Assembly: GCA_034401795.1 (NCBI GenBank)
Contig: CM067372.1
Span: forward strand, 32,518,571-32,582,570
DNA length: 64,000 nucleotides
DNA from: Chaetoderma sp. LZ-2023a
Taxonomy: Eukaryota; Mollusca; Caudofoveata; Chaetodermatida; Chaetodermatidae
Direction of reading: 5' to 3'
The notes under the pieces were generated by a model. That model saw only the letters and a list, made by a program, of their open reading frames with translations. It did no database searches and was not told the origin of the DNA. Shown here in pieces: positions 22,863 through 35,265 of the stretch (positions within the stretch are counted from its first letter, which is position 1; every line of letters starts with the position of its first letter). A program made the position numbers and the translations under genes.

Positions 22863-23996
22863 ATGCCCCGACCATTTCTAGTCATAACCCATCCATTTCT
22901 AGTCATGCCCCCTCCATTTCTAGTCATGCCCATCCCATTTCTAGTCATGCCCCGACCATTTCTAGCCATGCCCCGACCATTTCTAGTCATGACCCTTCCA
23001 TTTCTAGTCATGTCCCGCCCATTTCTAGTCATGACCCATCCATTTCTAGTCATGTCCCGCCCATTTCTTGTCATGCCCCGTCAATTTCTAGTCATGACCC
23101 ATCCATTTCTAGTCATGTCCTGCCCATTTCTAGTCATGTCCCGCCCATTTATAGTCATGTCCCGCCCATTTATAGTCATGTCCCGCCGATTTCTAGTCAT
23201 GCCCCGCCCATTTCTAGCCATGCCCCGACCATTTCTAGTCATGACCCATCCATTTCCAGTCATGTCCCGCCCATTTCTAGTCATGACCCATCCATTTCTA
23301 GTCATGTCCCGCCCATTTCTAGTCATGTCCCGCCCATTTCTAGCCATGCCCCGACCATTTCTAGTCATGCCCCATCCATTTCTAGTCATGCCCCGTCCAT
23401 TTCTAGTCATGACCCATCCATTTCTAGTCATGTCCCGCCCATTTCTAGTCATGTCCCGCCCATTTCTAGTCATGCCCCGCCCATTTCTAGTCATGTCCCG
23501 CCCATTTCTAGTCATGCCCCGCCCATTTCTAGTCATGTCCCGCCCATTTCTAGTCATGCCCCGCCCATTTCTAGTCATGCCCCGCCCATTTCTAGTAAGG
23601 CCCAGACCATTTCTAGTCATGCCCCGTCCATTTCTAGTCATGCCCGCCCATTTCTAGTCATGCCCCGTCCATTTCTAGTCATGTCCCGCCCATTTCTAGT
23701 CATGCCCCGCCCATTTCTAGTCATGCCCCGTCCATTTCTAGTCATGCCCCGTCCATTTCTAGTCATGCCCCGCCCATTTCTAGTCATGCCCCGTCCATTT
23801 CTAGTCATGCCCCGCCTATTTCTAGTCATGCCCCGCCCATTTCTAGTCATGCCCCGTCCATTTCTAGTCATGCCCCGCCTATTTCTAGTCATGCCCCACC
23901 TATTTCTAGTCATGCCCCGTCCATTTCTAGTCATGCCCCGTCCATTTCTAGTCATGCCCCGTCCATTTCTAGTCATGCCCCGTCCATTTCTAGCCA
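22863..23996. repeat. 21-bp minisatellite, about 54 units
   Basis: The unit is 21 bp, core ATTTCTAGTCATGCCCCGCC plus one base, repeated head to tail for about 1.13 kb. Variants alternate GCCCCG, GTCCCG, GACCCA and GTCCAT. One unit near 23642 is 1 bp short, shifting the frame. Because 21 is a multiple of 3, both strands read as long frames (MPRPFLV on plus, MTRNGRG on minus); these are artefacts. The array passes directly at its right end into CRE-MITE sequence (23985-24330), whose GC-rich end contains the same 21-bp word twice. The origin is therefore expansion of a MITE end. Confidence 0.95.
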
Positions 23997-24330
23997 AGTT
24001 CCGCTCACCACGTAATCGTGTTGGAATCGATTCCAAACCTAAATTCACAGAACGTAGATCTCAAGGTGGTTATGCGGGTAAGCTGTTGAACACCTTTAAA
24101 TTAACATGACTGTGTGCTGTTGCTGCCAACGCTTCTAGAGGAATTATCACCAAGACGATCAACATAATGTATTTTTTATTGTATGGCTATCAAGGTCAAA
24201 CAATTCGTGCACTTGGCGGACTAATCGATGCCCATGGCGGGACTAGATTACGTCATAGTAATTGTAGCATCTGCTTACACGAGACGTAGGGGTTTTTGAC
24301 GTCAGATTACTTGAGTGCTAGATCGTGTCC
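23985..24330 (-). mobile_element. CRE-MITE remnant carrying the 21-bp array in its arm
   Basis: After the array come TCGTGTTGGAATCGATTCC, AAGGTGGTTATGCGGGTAAG, CTGTTGAACACC, and GTGCTGTTGCTGCCAACGC. The far end has TTTTTGACGTCAGATTACTT then GAGTGCTAGATCG. Order and words follow a reverse-oriented subfamily B copy. With the array, this MITE is stretched from about 0.37 kb to about 1.47 kb. Confidence 0.72.
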
Positions 24331-24582
24331 TTCTATTAATACCACTATTATATTTATTTGAGGCGTTTCAGTAGATACTCAACACAGGTAGCCACACACC
24401 GAGCTACTCAGACAGCAATCCTGCGTTATCATTATGTACATCCTAATAGCATCAATAAATACAGTATCAGTACAGTAATCTGTGGCATTCATCATCTTCA
24501 ATACCAGCATCATCGTCATCATCATCCCCATCATATGCTTGAATATAATAAGCCTACAAGTAGTATCATAATTCATCTTTCC

Positions 24583-24968
24583 AGAGTACCCACCCATCAT
24601 ATGACGTCATAATGAACTGAGTGATGTGTACAATGACATCATAATGAATGACGTCATGAATGATGTCGATTAGTACGTCACGAACGCATATTTGAAGCCG
24701 GTCTATGCATTGTTGTACAAATTGTTTGCATTTACTATTTAATAAATATTCTGTTGACTATTTTGAAACTAATTTGACTGGGCGCTGTTGCTGCCATAGG
24801 CAGCAACAGCACCCAGTCAAATTAGTTACACAATATTCAACAGCTTCCCTGTAGTTTTCAGGAGATTGATAGCTAGGGCATTTGGGGATCGCGCAATCCC
24901 ATCACGCGAGGTGTGGGTGGAGCTTAGTTAGTGATGGGCAGGGCATAGCTAAAAACGGAAAGGTACAT
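24583..24968 (+). mobile_element. CRE-MITE copy, near full length
   Basis: It starts CTTTCCAGAGTACCCACCCA and has TGACGTCA at about 24602 and 24650. A complete central palindrome (ACTAATTTGACTGGGCGC and GTTGCTGCCATAGGCAGC, then the inverse) follows. It ends GGGCAGGGCATAGC then AAACGGAAAGGT. This is the best-preserved centre in the window. Confidence 0.88.
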
Positions 24969-26870
24969 CGACTCCTAAAGGCATACAAATTTAATAAAAC
25001 AAGAATAAATTTATTGATAGAAATATGTTACGTCCTTTTCCAGTTTCCATAATTGTACAGAACAGCACATGAAAAAGCCTTGGTAACGCACAGCACTTTG
25101 TGGCTGGGGAATTAATGAACAACAATCTGCCGTATATGATCTATTAGTAAATGAAACTTTAAGATACTCCTTTAAATATTAAGGAGAGTCCTGTTGTTTG
25201 TAAATTGTTATCAGGAGCTTCATAGATTTTTAAAGCAATACTAGTTACCGGTACATTACTTTTTTCCATTTCAGTTTGGCCTACATAAACTGTGCAAGAG
25301 TGTCACAGTAAATAGAGAAGACGGAAATAAAATAAGTTCTGTAACTATTTACTCAGATGACTGGTCAACAGTGACACACTCATCGTGTTATCAATGCCTG
25401 TATTCGACTGGGACTTTTCCATAGAGTAAATTCACTCGCGCAGTTGCCGAAATGTTTTCTACGCAAATGTACTCGTCAGTCGAATGAAAACATCCTAGCA
25501 GTATGGAAGTTACAGAAACCGACTATATCGCCTAAATTTTACTATTTTGAAAATAAAATCCGCGTTTTAGTACTGTTTTCCTACGTAGTGAATCCTAAAT
25601 AATAGTAGAAGTCATCTCCTAAGTCCCGCATTTTCATATTTTCATCACGTCACATACTTCACGAAACATGTCACACGTTATGGCTTCGGCTTGTTTCGTG
25701 CAGTGTTTTTTCCGGGAAATATCACTCAAAATCGGCAAGGAATTTAAGCCGTTGCTGCGTAAAATGTTCACATTTGCAAACAGTACCTTTGACAAGGCAT
25801 CCATTATATGTCTGGCCCATTTAACAAGTCAGGCGTATATGTAATATGTTAACAAAAATATATATCCTGCCATCTTTGATATTATACTGTATTACCTCCC
25901 TTGCCGCCAGTTTGTGAACGTATCTTTAATTATCATCATCTCAGATAATCTGTGATTTAATAATGAAATGAGAGAGCAAAATTAGAGCTGCTTTTATATA
26001 ATACTTTTTATCATTGTTGGTTAGGCTTATCGTTATTAATCATACTGACCAATAGTATTTTTCATCAATTTCGATAAGAAAATCGCACTTTCTCATTGAA
26101 GCGTTTCATAATAACAACATTAAATTTACTCAGCGCTATTAACCTGCTGCGTTTTGGTCATTGAATTGTTGCTTCATTTTAGTGTATTAGGTCTTAATCT
26201 GAAATAAGTAGATGTTTCTATCCGCTGCTAGGACCATGCATTCAAATAAGTAGGTGAATTCGTCTCCTAGTGAATTTGATTGGCATATAGTGCAAAAGCG
26301 CTCATTTGTTGGTATATGCTCGATCATGAAATTACCCACACTTCCACCGATAGTCTATGCTTTCCAGTCCTAAAGTTGCATAGAATTCTAGAGAGATTTG
26401 GTGAAAGGAAAATTAAATAATTTTCTAATTTGATTTCTTCTTTAAAAATCCTATATGACATACAGATTCTGCTAGTGAATATATTCTTCAATGTTTAGTG
26501 AGGAACTGTCAGTCTCTCTTCGGATACGTATAAACATCCTTTGTCATCCACTATGAAGCAGAAACGTCTTACGAAGACATCATTCACGACCTGGTCATAG
26601 CCAAAGTCAAGAAAATATCAAGTTTTGAAGTTTTGATTGGAGAAATATCTGTTCATAGTGCAGTAGTCTATGTAGGCCATGCGGAACATGTTTTAAGCTT
26701 TCTATGTTTACATTTGCTAACTTGGATTTAAACTTGTGCTTATTGTTTTATAAAGCGTACCATTGCCGTTAGGGAAACTGAGAATGGGGCCACGCATAGT
26801 ACTTTATGAGACAACAACAACGCACCCTCATTTACAATCACATGGCTAGCATTTGATCAGGCATCTCCAA
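24969..26870. other. No feature recognised
   Basis: 1.9 kb of AT-rich sequence with no repeat family and no long frame. It is a candidate for unique regulatory DNA only by default. Confidence 0.5.
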
Positions 26871-26875
26871 TGGAA

Positions 26876-27246
26876 AGATCCGATCTGTCACTCAAGTGTA
26901 TAACGTCATGATAAATTACATCACTTTTAAGCTGACGTCACTATCAAAACGCGTAATGAATGCTATATTTAGGTCCATTGTGAGCATTAAATAAACCGTC
27001 AAGTGTACAAATTTGATGTTTTTGCTATTTATTAGACATTCTGTTGAATAATTTGAAACTAATTTGACTGCGCTGTTGCCGCCATGGGCAGCAGCAACAC
27101 TCAGTCAAATTAGTCGCAAAATATTCAACTAAGTTACCTGTATAGATACCTTGAAATTGGCATTCACGGAATTCACCATTCAAGTATCTAACTCGATCCA
27201 AAGCCTGGACGGAGCTTAGCTAGTAATGGGCGGGGCATACCTAGAA
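26876..27246 (+). mobile_element. CRE-MITE copy (subfamily B)
   Basis: The left end is GATCCGATCTGTCACTCAAG, with one TGACGTCA at about 26935. The central palindrome is ACTAATTTGACTGCGCTG facing CAGTCAAATTAGTCGCAAA. The right end is GGGCGGGGCATACCTAGAAA. Confidence 0.85.
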
Positions 27247-27302
27247 AGAAATCACTGTATTAGTACAGAGAAACGTGACTCGCAAAGAATGCACTGCCAC
27301 AA

Positions 27303-27630
27303 GACAGACCAGCATCCCAGCAACACACTCCGACAAGACAGACCGGCATCCCAGGAATACACTCCCACAAGACAGACCAGCATCCCAGGAAGACACTCCA
27401 ACAAGACAGACCAGCATCAGAGGAATACAATCCGACGGGACAGACCAGTATCCCAGGAAGACACTCCGCCATGACAGACCAGCATCCCAGAAATACACCC
27501 CGACAAGAGAGAACCGCATCCCAGTAATACACTCTGACAGGACAGACCAGCATCCCAGGAAGACACTTCGACATGACAGACCAGCATCCCAGGAATACAC
27601 TCCGACAAGACAGACTAGCATCCCAGGAAT
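27303..27630. repeat. 34-bp minisatellite, about 9-10 units
   Basis: The unit is GACAGACCAGCATCCCAGGA followed by an AxACACTCCGACAA segment. Since 34 is not a multiple of 3, the array reads through all three frames on both strands, giving several false frames of 60-126 codons. It begins about 60 bp after the right end of a CRE-MITE. Confidence 0.93.
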
Positions 27631-28060
27631 ATTCTCATAGCCGTAGCTAAGTGCCGTGCAATTATATTCAAGGCACGTTGCCCATGGTTCAAAGATAGGG
27701 TTAGATTTTTCTTAATTAGAATTCAATTTGTCCAAAAGAAAGCCCAACAAACAAATCTTAAAACCATAATAAAACCAACATATAGTTAATCATGCAGAAA
27801 AATTAATTTTAATATTATCGAGAATTTGGTTACCGATTTCCCAAGCATATATAACGTTTGTATTATCTGCGCGGCATTAATAAACATGTCGACATAAAAA
27901 GACGAAGAGTGTGCTACGAGTAGACTTAGGCCGTGTTCTCACTAGAGAATATATTTTTTATAAATCACAATATGAATTTCGTGAAAAACACTCAGCAATG
28001 CTCGTAAATCGCAATAGTAGAAATGACTGAAAGAATTATTGAATCCTTAGAAAAAAGCTA
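27631..28060. other. No gene; hairpin-MITE half at about 27930-27952
   Basis: AT-rich spacer. TTAGGCCGTGTTCTCACTAG at about 27929 is the left arm of the 92-bp hairpin family without its partner. Confidence 0.6.
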
Positions 28061-28072
28061 AGTATAATAGGT

Positions 28073-29722
28073 ATTTTTTTCGAAAGCTTTTGACACAATT
28101 ATCCGTCAAATCTTACTAGATAAGCTTGCCTATTATGGTTTAGGAGGATGTGCACTCGGCTTGTTTCAGATCTATATATCTAAGTGAAAGAACTCAACGC
28201 GTATAATTCAATGCAATATGCTCTGAAACCAGGAAACAAACCGGTGGTGTTCCTCAGGGATCTATTCGTGGCCCCTTCAGTTCGCATATGCTCGATGATG
28301 ACACCAATGTGTTTTACAGCGATGAGAATATAGATAGGCTATATACAAAAGAAATTGAAGAAATTACCAATTGGTTTTCACTAAATAAGCTATTCATTAA
28401 ATGTTCATAAAACAAATTACACGTTATTTACAAACATCAAGAAACTAAGAAAATGGGATTCCAAAAATTTACATTAGCAATAAGGATATTGACGAAATAT
28501 CTAGGAGTATATTTGGACAAACATTTGACATGGGATAAGCAAATTGAGACAGTTACGGCAAAAGTTGCCAGGGTCATAGGTGTCATTCAAAGATTAAAGC
28601 CACGCATGAAACCAGACACTGTTAAAACTCAGAACTGCACACTTGTCCTCCCACATCTTATCTCTGTACCGCTAGATGGACTGCAGCGCACAACGGCAGC
28701 TAACAAAACTTCCAAATCCTCTGAGAAAATGCTTGAAACTCTTTATTAAACTAGCAGTGGACCAGAATATATTTAAATCAGCGAAACTATACTCAAACTC
28801 AAAGACATGGTCATACTACAGATGTATAAGCCTTTCACCACAATGCAATGCCACAAACCATAGCATCCAACTTCACATTCAACACTGACATCCACAGACA
28901 CACTACTAGAAATAAACATAACCTGTATACACAATTGACAAGAACAAAAACAGCGGCCCAACGAATTACAATAGACGAAGTGACACTATGATGCCAAACA
29001 TTTGTTTAATTCCAAATTAAAACAAAAAGCTGAACTGGTGTTACTTTTGGGGCAGGTTTGGTGGAGGCTGTTGCTATAGTCCACCAGATCTATTCAGAGT
29101 TATACACCAGTTTCTTTGGTATATGCATTCCTAAAGATGGAACATGGTCATCAAAATGGGAAGTATCAACACGGTTACGAGAGCTATACTCCGCTGAAAA
29201 GCATAAAATGAGCCAAAATAGCTTGTGCGAATCAGACCTAAATTAGTTTGAATCTACATTTCATATTTCTATTCTCAGTGTACGTAGTATTATTATAAGA
29301 CATTTAAGTCACAAATACCGACAACTTTCTCACTCTAATACTGCTATGTTATTGTTGAGGCCCGACACCCATCCCACCCTCCAATCCCTATTCCCAAATG
29401 TACCATGTCAATAAACCTGTATAACTATAAAGATCCTAGATCGTAGCGAAAACACATTTAATAATAAAGTGTCTACATATTTCTAGAGTAATATAGTACA
29501 CAAATATATGCTGTGTCGTCCTGTTTTCTGTGTATACGCATATACGGGCCCTGATATTATATTATGTATGTTTATTTAAATTATCATCCTGTATATAGCA
29601 ATGTATTGTTTCTGTCTGTAGGGTGTCCATCGATTTATGATCTACCTTTGATGGACTGCCCAATTATGATGTATTTGGAATATATATTGAACACGAAATA
29701 AATTTTGAATCTTGAATCTTGA
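28073..29722 (+). mobile_element. LINE fragment with decayed reverse transcriptase and 3' UTR
   Basis: Plus-strand frames give, in order, SKAFDTIIRQILLDKLAYYG (about 28081, RT block with KAFD), TGGVPQGSIRGPFS (about 28240, the VPQGS motif), DDDTNVFYSDENI (about 28298, from the YADD block), TNWFSLNK, and TKYLGVYLDKHLTWDKQI (about 28492). After frame breaks there is non-coding 3' sequence to about 29722, ending in a short TTGAATC heptamer repeat, a typical LINE 3' end. It is like Jockey/CR1-type elements. Stops and shifts make it inactive. Confidence 0.82.
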
Positions 29723-29725
29723 GAA

Positions 29726-29796
29726 CTAACCCGGAATAACGCCATACGTCAGTAATACGTTATTCCTGATTAAGCATTTAGTAAGAGCACGGCCTT
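29726..29796. mobile_element. 92-bp hairpin MITE copy, left end lost
   Basis: AACTAACCCGGAATAACGCC faces CGTTATTCCTGATTAAGC, ending in GAGCACGGCCTTA. It abuts the LINE 3' end at 29722, so one may have inserted into or next to the other. Confidence 0.72.
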
Positions 29797-29881
29797 AGGT
29801 GGTGTCAAAGATTTTGATGGCATTTAATGCCACTATCTCACGAACCGACTTAATTGGGTTTTGCAATGCATATATTGATTA

Positions 29882-29971
29882 TGGTCGTGTTCACACTATC
29901 TTAATCGGGAATAACGCCATACTTCAGTATAGTGTTACCTCGGATTAACTCTCTCGTGTGAACACGGCCTG
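29882..29971. mobile_element. 92-bp hairpin MITE copy
   Basis: GGTCGTGTTCACACTATC and the inverse GTGTGAACACGGCC enclose GGGAATAACGCCATACTTCA. The flanks are intact. Confidence 0.8.
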
Positions 29972-31071
29972 TGACAAATTAAGGTCCTGTTCTCATACAG
30001 CCGCTATTTCGGTAAATACCCAATATATCGTCTAGCATTCTCATTGGACTAACTCTTGACTCGGAATAAATAAAATGCGTCACTTATTTCTGAAACTTAA
30101 TTCAAAAAAATCGGCTTATCTTCCAAATTGCAATATATCTATATTGCTTCGCTATGTGAACGCAACCTATTCCCTCAAAATTTGACAGGTATCGTTACCG
30201 TCAGCATTTTCTCACACTCCACCAGGTAGTACTAGGTTTCTCATATTATCTCACTCGCCGCCAGGTGACGCTATCGCCCAGTCCAGGATTGTCTTCCACC
30301 AGTGTGAATGCAAACAGATATATCGGATATATATATTAGCTGATATAATACACAAAATAGTTTTAAAGGATTAGGCAATGAGAAAGAGGCATACAAATCT
30401 TTGCGCTGGTGTGGTAGAATAACAAATGCTAGATCATTCGAGGCATTGGAACGATAATGTTTATGATGAGTCCAGTGAAAAGGGTATTAACATAAGCATT
30501 GTTTTATTTCGGTGTACGTCTATCTTCCGCAGAAACAAAAACGTGAAGTAATACATTTAAATGCACTATTCTAATCAGGACCGTGGATCCTGCGTCTGGA
30601 CCGTCAACACATCAAAGACGTCACGTTTTGCGAGAGTTATTGCCATGTTCTCATCATAAATCACCGATCACGTGGTTACTCTCGGGACGCGTGCCTCAAA
30701 ATAACATGATAAATATTATGTTTACTGGACGTTATGTTTATTCTTTGATGCACAAATCAACATGCCGATATGGGAGGTAAACACGGCAGGTGTGTTCCTA
30801 TGAGTGCAACATTCCTGTAGCACCACGTCTCCTATATGACTTCTGTCACATCATCTTGTCTGGAGAGTCAGCATGTTTAAGACACATAAAGCAATCAGGA
30901 AAATATTAAAATGAATAAATCGGTGGCTGAGGTTAAGCAATCAGAACCGCCTACTGCTACTGATAAGTAATCCGTTGAAAATATGCCACATACATACAGA
31001 TGACTGCTTGAAGAAAATCTATTACATATATAGATAGCGTAATTATCCATTAAGTATGTGTTAATGTAGGA
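29972..31071. other. No feature recognised
   Basis: A 65-codon frame at 30583-30780 has no recognisable features. No repeats are visible apart from a short AT-rich run near 30330. Confidence 0.5.
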
Positions 31072-31345
31072 AGACGATCCGTCACTCAGTAGCTGACGTC
31101 ATAATCAAAATACGTAAGAATCAAATGAAGTCGGTCCAACACGAAAATGGCAAAGGTCCGACAGTAGACCTACGAGTCTGAATTTTTACACATTTGGTGA
31201 ATTTATAAATTAATAAATATTATGTTGAATATTGTGTAAACAATTTGATTAGCAGGTCCCTACAGCATACAGTCGAATTGGTTTTAAAATATTTATCCGC
31301 TTAACTGTATAGTATAAATTGTTAAAATCTATTAAACCATTATTG
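31072..31345 (+). mobile_element. CRE-MITE copy (subfamily B), decayed
   Basis: GATCCGTCACTCAGTAGC leads to TGACGTCATAATCAAAATAC, then a worn centre (TGTTGAATATTGTG facing TTTTAAAATATTTATCCGC). The right arm is lost. Confidence 0.7.
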
Positions 31346-34300
31346 ATCGTGATGATGTGCAAAGGCACGTATTGCTTGCCTATTATCTGGGAGAGGTTAA
31401 TTGGAGACCCGTATGTATAACGTAATGGATTTAGTCATCCCATATACCTTACGCATGCAATGTATAGGTGATATACATTGGAATTGAGGAAGGGATAACA
31501 TGGATGGGGCATATATAATAACTAGCCACACGATATCACTTGTCATGGACACCACAAAACCACAAAGCTTTTGTAAAATGATTACCAATTCTTAATTACA
31601 TTAATTCCCCCAGAATACGTTCTGTGTTATTTGCTTTGCGAGAGTTGATGGGTATTGACACCGTAGCTCGGCGCCCACGCGGGTAATGGAAAGCCTACGA
31701 TCATATCCTAAACGCACGAACTAGACTTAGCACAGTACATTATTACGTCATGGTGGTTATAGGACTAAGGATGATATAACAGCTTTTGTACGAAATGCTT
31801 GTCTCAACTATGCCATAACGTGGCCGTGACCGGTCGTTGCTGACCGTACAAGGAGACCCGAAAACAGTAGCAAACATACCAGAGGACGAGCTACACTAGA
31901 AGATATGCGGCCTGGCGAGTGAGAGGGCTGGACCAAGCTTAGCTGAGCAGCTTCAGACAAGAGCTGAGTTGACACACGGATGGTACTAGCGGGACCTATG
32001 TACTCAAGACTGACTCTAAACAAACAACGTTAGTTGACATAAGCAGCGACTTAGAGGCCATTATATGGGCTGACAGTGGTAAATTTGCTCACTGGTAACG
32101 GTGTAAAACCTGTTATCCACCAGATTTAAGTCTAATTCTCAGGCTAAACTTTTCTCAAATACTGGCTATTGAGTAAGAAAATCTCTGAACAAACTATTAT
32201 CTGTGATGGAAGAATGCGATGTGCTCTCGCTGGTGTTAAACTAAGATTGGACCATTGTCAGCAAGAATACTGATATATTAGTTGACAGGACGGTATTTTA
32301 TCCACCCTGTAGACTGTTTGCCCAGCTCTTTATTAGAGTATCGCCAACATAATTAGCGAATAGCTGAAGTAATGTTCACTCATTGACCTCCAGCGAGAGA
32401 TTCTTGACCGATGACTGCGCAAATAAGCATGTGAGATATTAGAGGTTTACAAATAATATTATGGCGTATCAAAGACGTCATCGATGAATGCTTTTAAACT
32501 TATTAGTAGAAAGCACAATTTCACGCAGCAAATCCATCTATTTCACTTGTGATGTAAGCATGCATGTGGGCTGTTGGACATTTTGAAAGCGCTTTGTCTT
32601 GATGCTGTTGTTAACTTTACCAACATCTTCCCATGAATTATGACACATTTTGCTATTTGTTGATGTATTAAAACCAAATTAAAAAATTTCGCAATATCTG
32701 TTTGAGCTATATTAAATAGTCATACTTTAGAACGCGATGTCATGGCACTTGTCAAAGATTTATCGTCTCGAAAACTGTCCGGAAAATGCATTTGTGTGCA
32801 TGTTTCGTCGTGTCTATATTGCGATATGACAGATATATCTATTTATTATACATTATCTATTTGGGCGGTGAATAAATTGCTTCAATGCGTTAGCTTTAAG
32901 TAACTTTGATAGAACTATTTTTTTTAATAGATATCCTTTGTGTGTGGTAATGGGAAGGTTTCTCTCAAAATTGACATCTATGTGCATTGTAATGACACGC
33001 CGTAAATTATACCTAATCTAATTATTCACAATTTAGGAAACCTACAAGGTGTGACCCGTGTCGCCTGGAAGACATCCCTTTCATAAATTGGTATAAATGT
33101 GCAATCCTAAATGGCCAATAGGCAGCCATCTTTAAACCGCGGCAACCATGCGCGAATAAAAATTTAAAAATCCATAATGTGTGGCGTGTGGATTGTCGTT
33201 TTCACAACTGCACTGAATTCAAATCAAAAATGGTTACCGTACAGCAATCTGGAAAACCCCGTTTCGTAGTATGGTTCTCTGTAGCTTTGCCCGATTAATT
33301 CAACCCCCTAGACATCTAGTGGATGTGGTATTGAGAATAAGAATTAGTCCAAACACGACTTCCAATATAGCTACCAGGTGGTCATTTTCAAAATCAGTTT
33401 CCATGAAACAACTTTTTGTAGCTTTAACTAACTGTTTCATTAGCTGGCATATGAGAGGATCTCTAACAAACTGGCCCTTACATACAAATTCCAATATGAC
33501 CATGGGGCAACCATTTCTGAGTTGCATGGGGAGGATCCATTGAGAACTGATTGGTGCAAAATCCAAGATCGCCAGTTTACGCGTTATAACTCTTACTAAC
33601 TTAATTCCAATGACTAATTAAATACTTTGTCAATCAATTGCGCGTAGTATTAGGGATGGGGCATATGATAGTATTATATGAGCATTCAGATTTTTCAGTG
33701 AATCATAATGCACGTGAGGAAATAGCCTTTGTGGCAGTTCCGGCTACAAAGGATGTTACTTCACATAATTTCGCGAATTCATATAGAGCGAGAGCAAGAA
33801 TTTGGGGATCAAAATAATATCCAGCGAATTTGCTCCTGGTTATGATGCATCTATAAGCATGGTGAGCAAGTCTGGTATCAATGTCTTCGTGATGTTGATT
33901 GAACACGCAATCTTATTATAAATGGCAAAGCATTGTCAGTCTTTTCAACCAGTTACAAATGACGATATGAAAAGTCGATAACTGATAACTGATAAAACCA
34001 TGATGCGAATTGTCTCAAATTTTTGATGGAACGATATCCGACAGTTGCTGTTAAAAGGGCTAGGTTGATTTCCTCACCATAGCTGTATTTCTCTACGAAA
34101 ACACACTCATACCCACTCACTCACCCTCCCACCCACCCCTATCCCCAAAGAAACCAGGTCGTTGTCTCCAAATATGGTGTAAATTAAAATAGTTTTCAAT
34201 TTATATGGTATTACTGTTGCAAATTAAATGCAACTTGGGAAGCATGCCCATGGGACAACCAGGGCAGATTATTATTTTCTATTAGTGTTTGTTAAATATG

Positions 34301-34893
34301 TGGCGAGGATTTACTGAACATGGTCGCACCTTTATCATTGTAAAAAATCATAAATTAGCTCCTAGAAGATGGCAACAAGTATTTCTAGTTGCCATAAGAA
34401 ATAGGCCGTAAGAAAATTACTGTTGCTTGCTTTTAGCTTTAACTGTATAAACAAAACCATTTTGCTACATATACTGTTCCAGGACGTCTCTGCGTCATAT
34501 ACTTCGTCTCCTACACTTTCCATTATTTACAGATGTTGGCGATAAATACCAAGTATGTTTGTGGTAAGGTAGCAGAAACTAGTACATGGCGAAAATAAAG
34601 TTTAAATAAGTGTATGAACTCATTTCCCACAAAGTGAAAATTGCAATATTAAATCAAATTACAGGTCATTAGGCTTGTGATTATGACACAGTGTTAAGAA
34701 AATCCTATTACCATTCTTTGTTCACCCCAATAGCATTGGTGGTGTCTCAAAATAGCAGGTGTTGGTTTTAAGTGTTCACATCAATAATAATGAGTAATAA
34801 CTGCCAGCGAAACAAGTGTGTGTAAAGGTGTTCACCGCAAATGAACATGATTCTCTCACAGAAATGGACACAATAAATATAATTATAGCGATA
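31346..34893. other. No gene supported; possible old repeat at 33060-33600
   Basis: 3.5 kb without a recognisable exon. About 33271-33566 is open on both strands for about 90 codons. It contains two loosely similar words about 130 bp apart (TTCCAATATAGCTACCAGG and TTCCAATATGACCATGGGG), which looks like an old internally repeated element rather than a gene. The rest is unassigned. Confidence 0.45.
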
Positions 34894-35265
34894 CATTTCT
34901 AGCTAGGCTCCGCCCATTTCTAACTATGACCAGCCATTTCTTGCTATATGTCCTTCCCATTTCTTGCTTATTTCCACCAACGTTGTACGGGCGCTTTAAT
35001 CCAGAATCCCAATTTCAAGGTAGTTAACTATACATGTAAGTTGTTGAATATTTTGAAACTAACTGCTTTGGCGCTGTTGCTGCCCATAGCAAATTAACTT
35101 CAGAATATTCAACAGAATATTTATTAAACTAGAACTTCATCAAAAGCATACACTTGAGATGCATGCTGTCGGTCTGACTTTTGCCACTTTCGCGTCGGAT
35201 CTACGTCAGCCAACAAGTGAATATTTTGATTATGACATCAGAAGCTTGGGTGACAGATCGGATTC
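34894..35265 (-). mobile_element. CRE-MITE copy (subfamily B) with four degenerate 21-bp units in its end
   Basis: In reverse orientation it starts ATTTCTAGCTAGGCTCCGCC and then repeats related words three more times (ATTTCTAACTATGACC, ATTTCTTGCTATATGTCC, ATTTCTTGCTTATTTCC). The usual arm, the centre (TTGAATATTTTGAAACTAAC...) and the B terminus GGTGACAGATCGGATTC follow. The extra units are what an early stage of the 22.86-kb array would look like. Confidence 0.8.

Noticed and set aside
22796..24109. Heptapeptide-repeat proteins MTRNGRG and MPRPFLV on opposite strands
   Set aside because: The 21-bp minisatellite is a multiple of 3 and stop-free on both strands; a unit 1 bp short near 23642 shifts the frame with no selection against it.
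27226..27640. Cys/Val-rich and Thr/Asp/Arg-rich frames
   Set aside because: Produced by the 34-bp minisatellite, which cycles through all frames.
33271..33566. Overlapping 88-90-codon frames on both strands as a gene
   Set aside because: Both strands are equally open, there are no motifs, and internal similarity suggests an old repeat.
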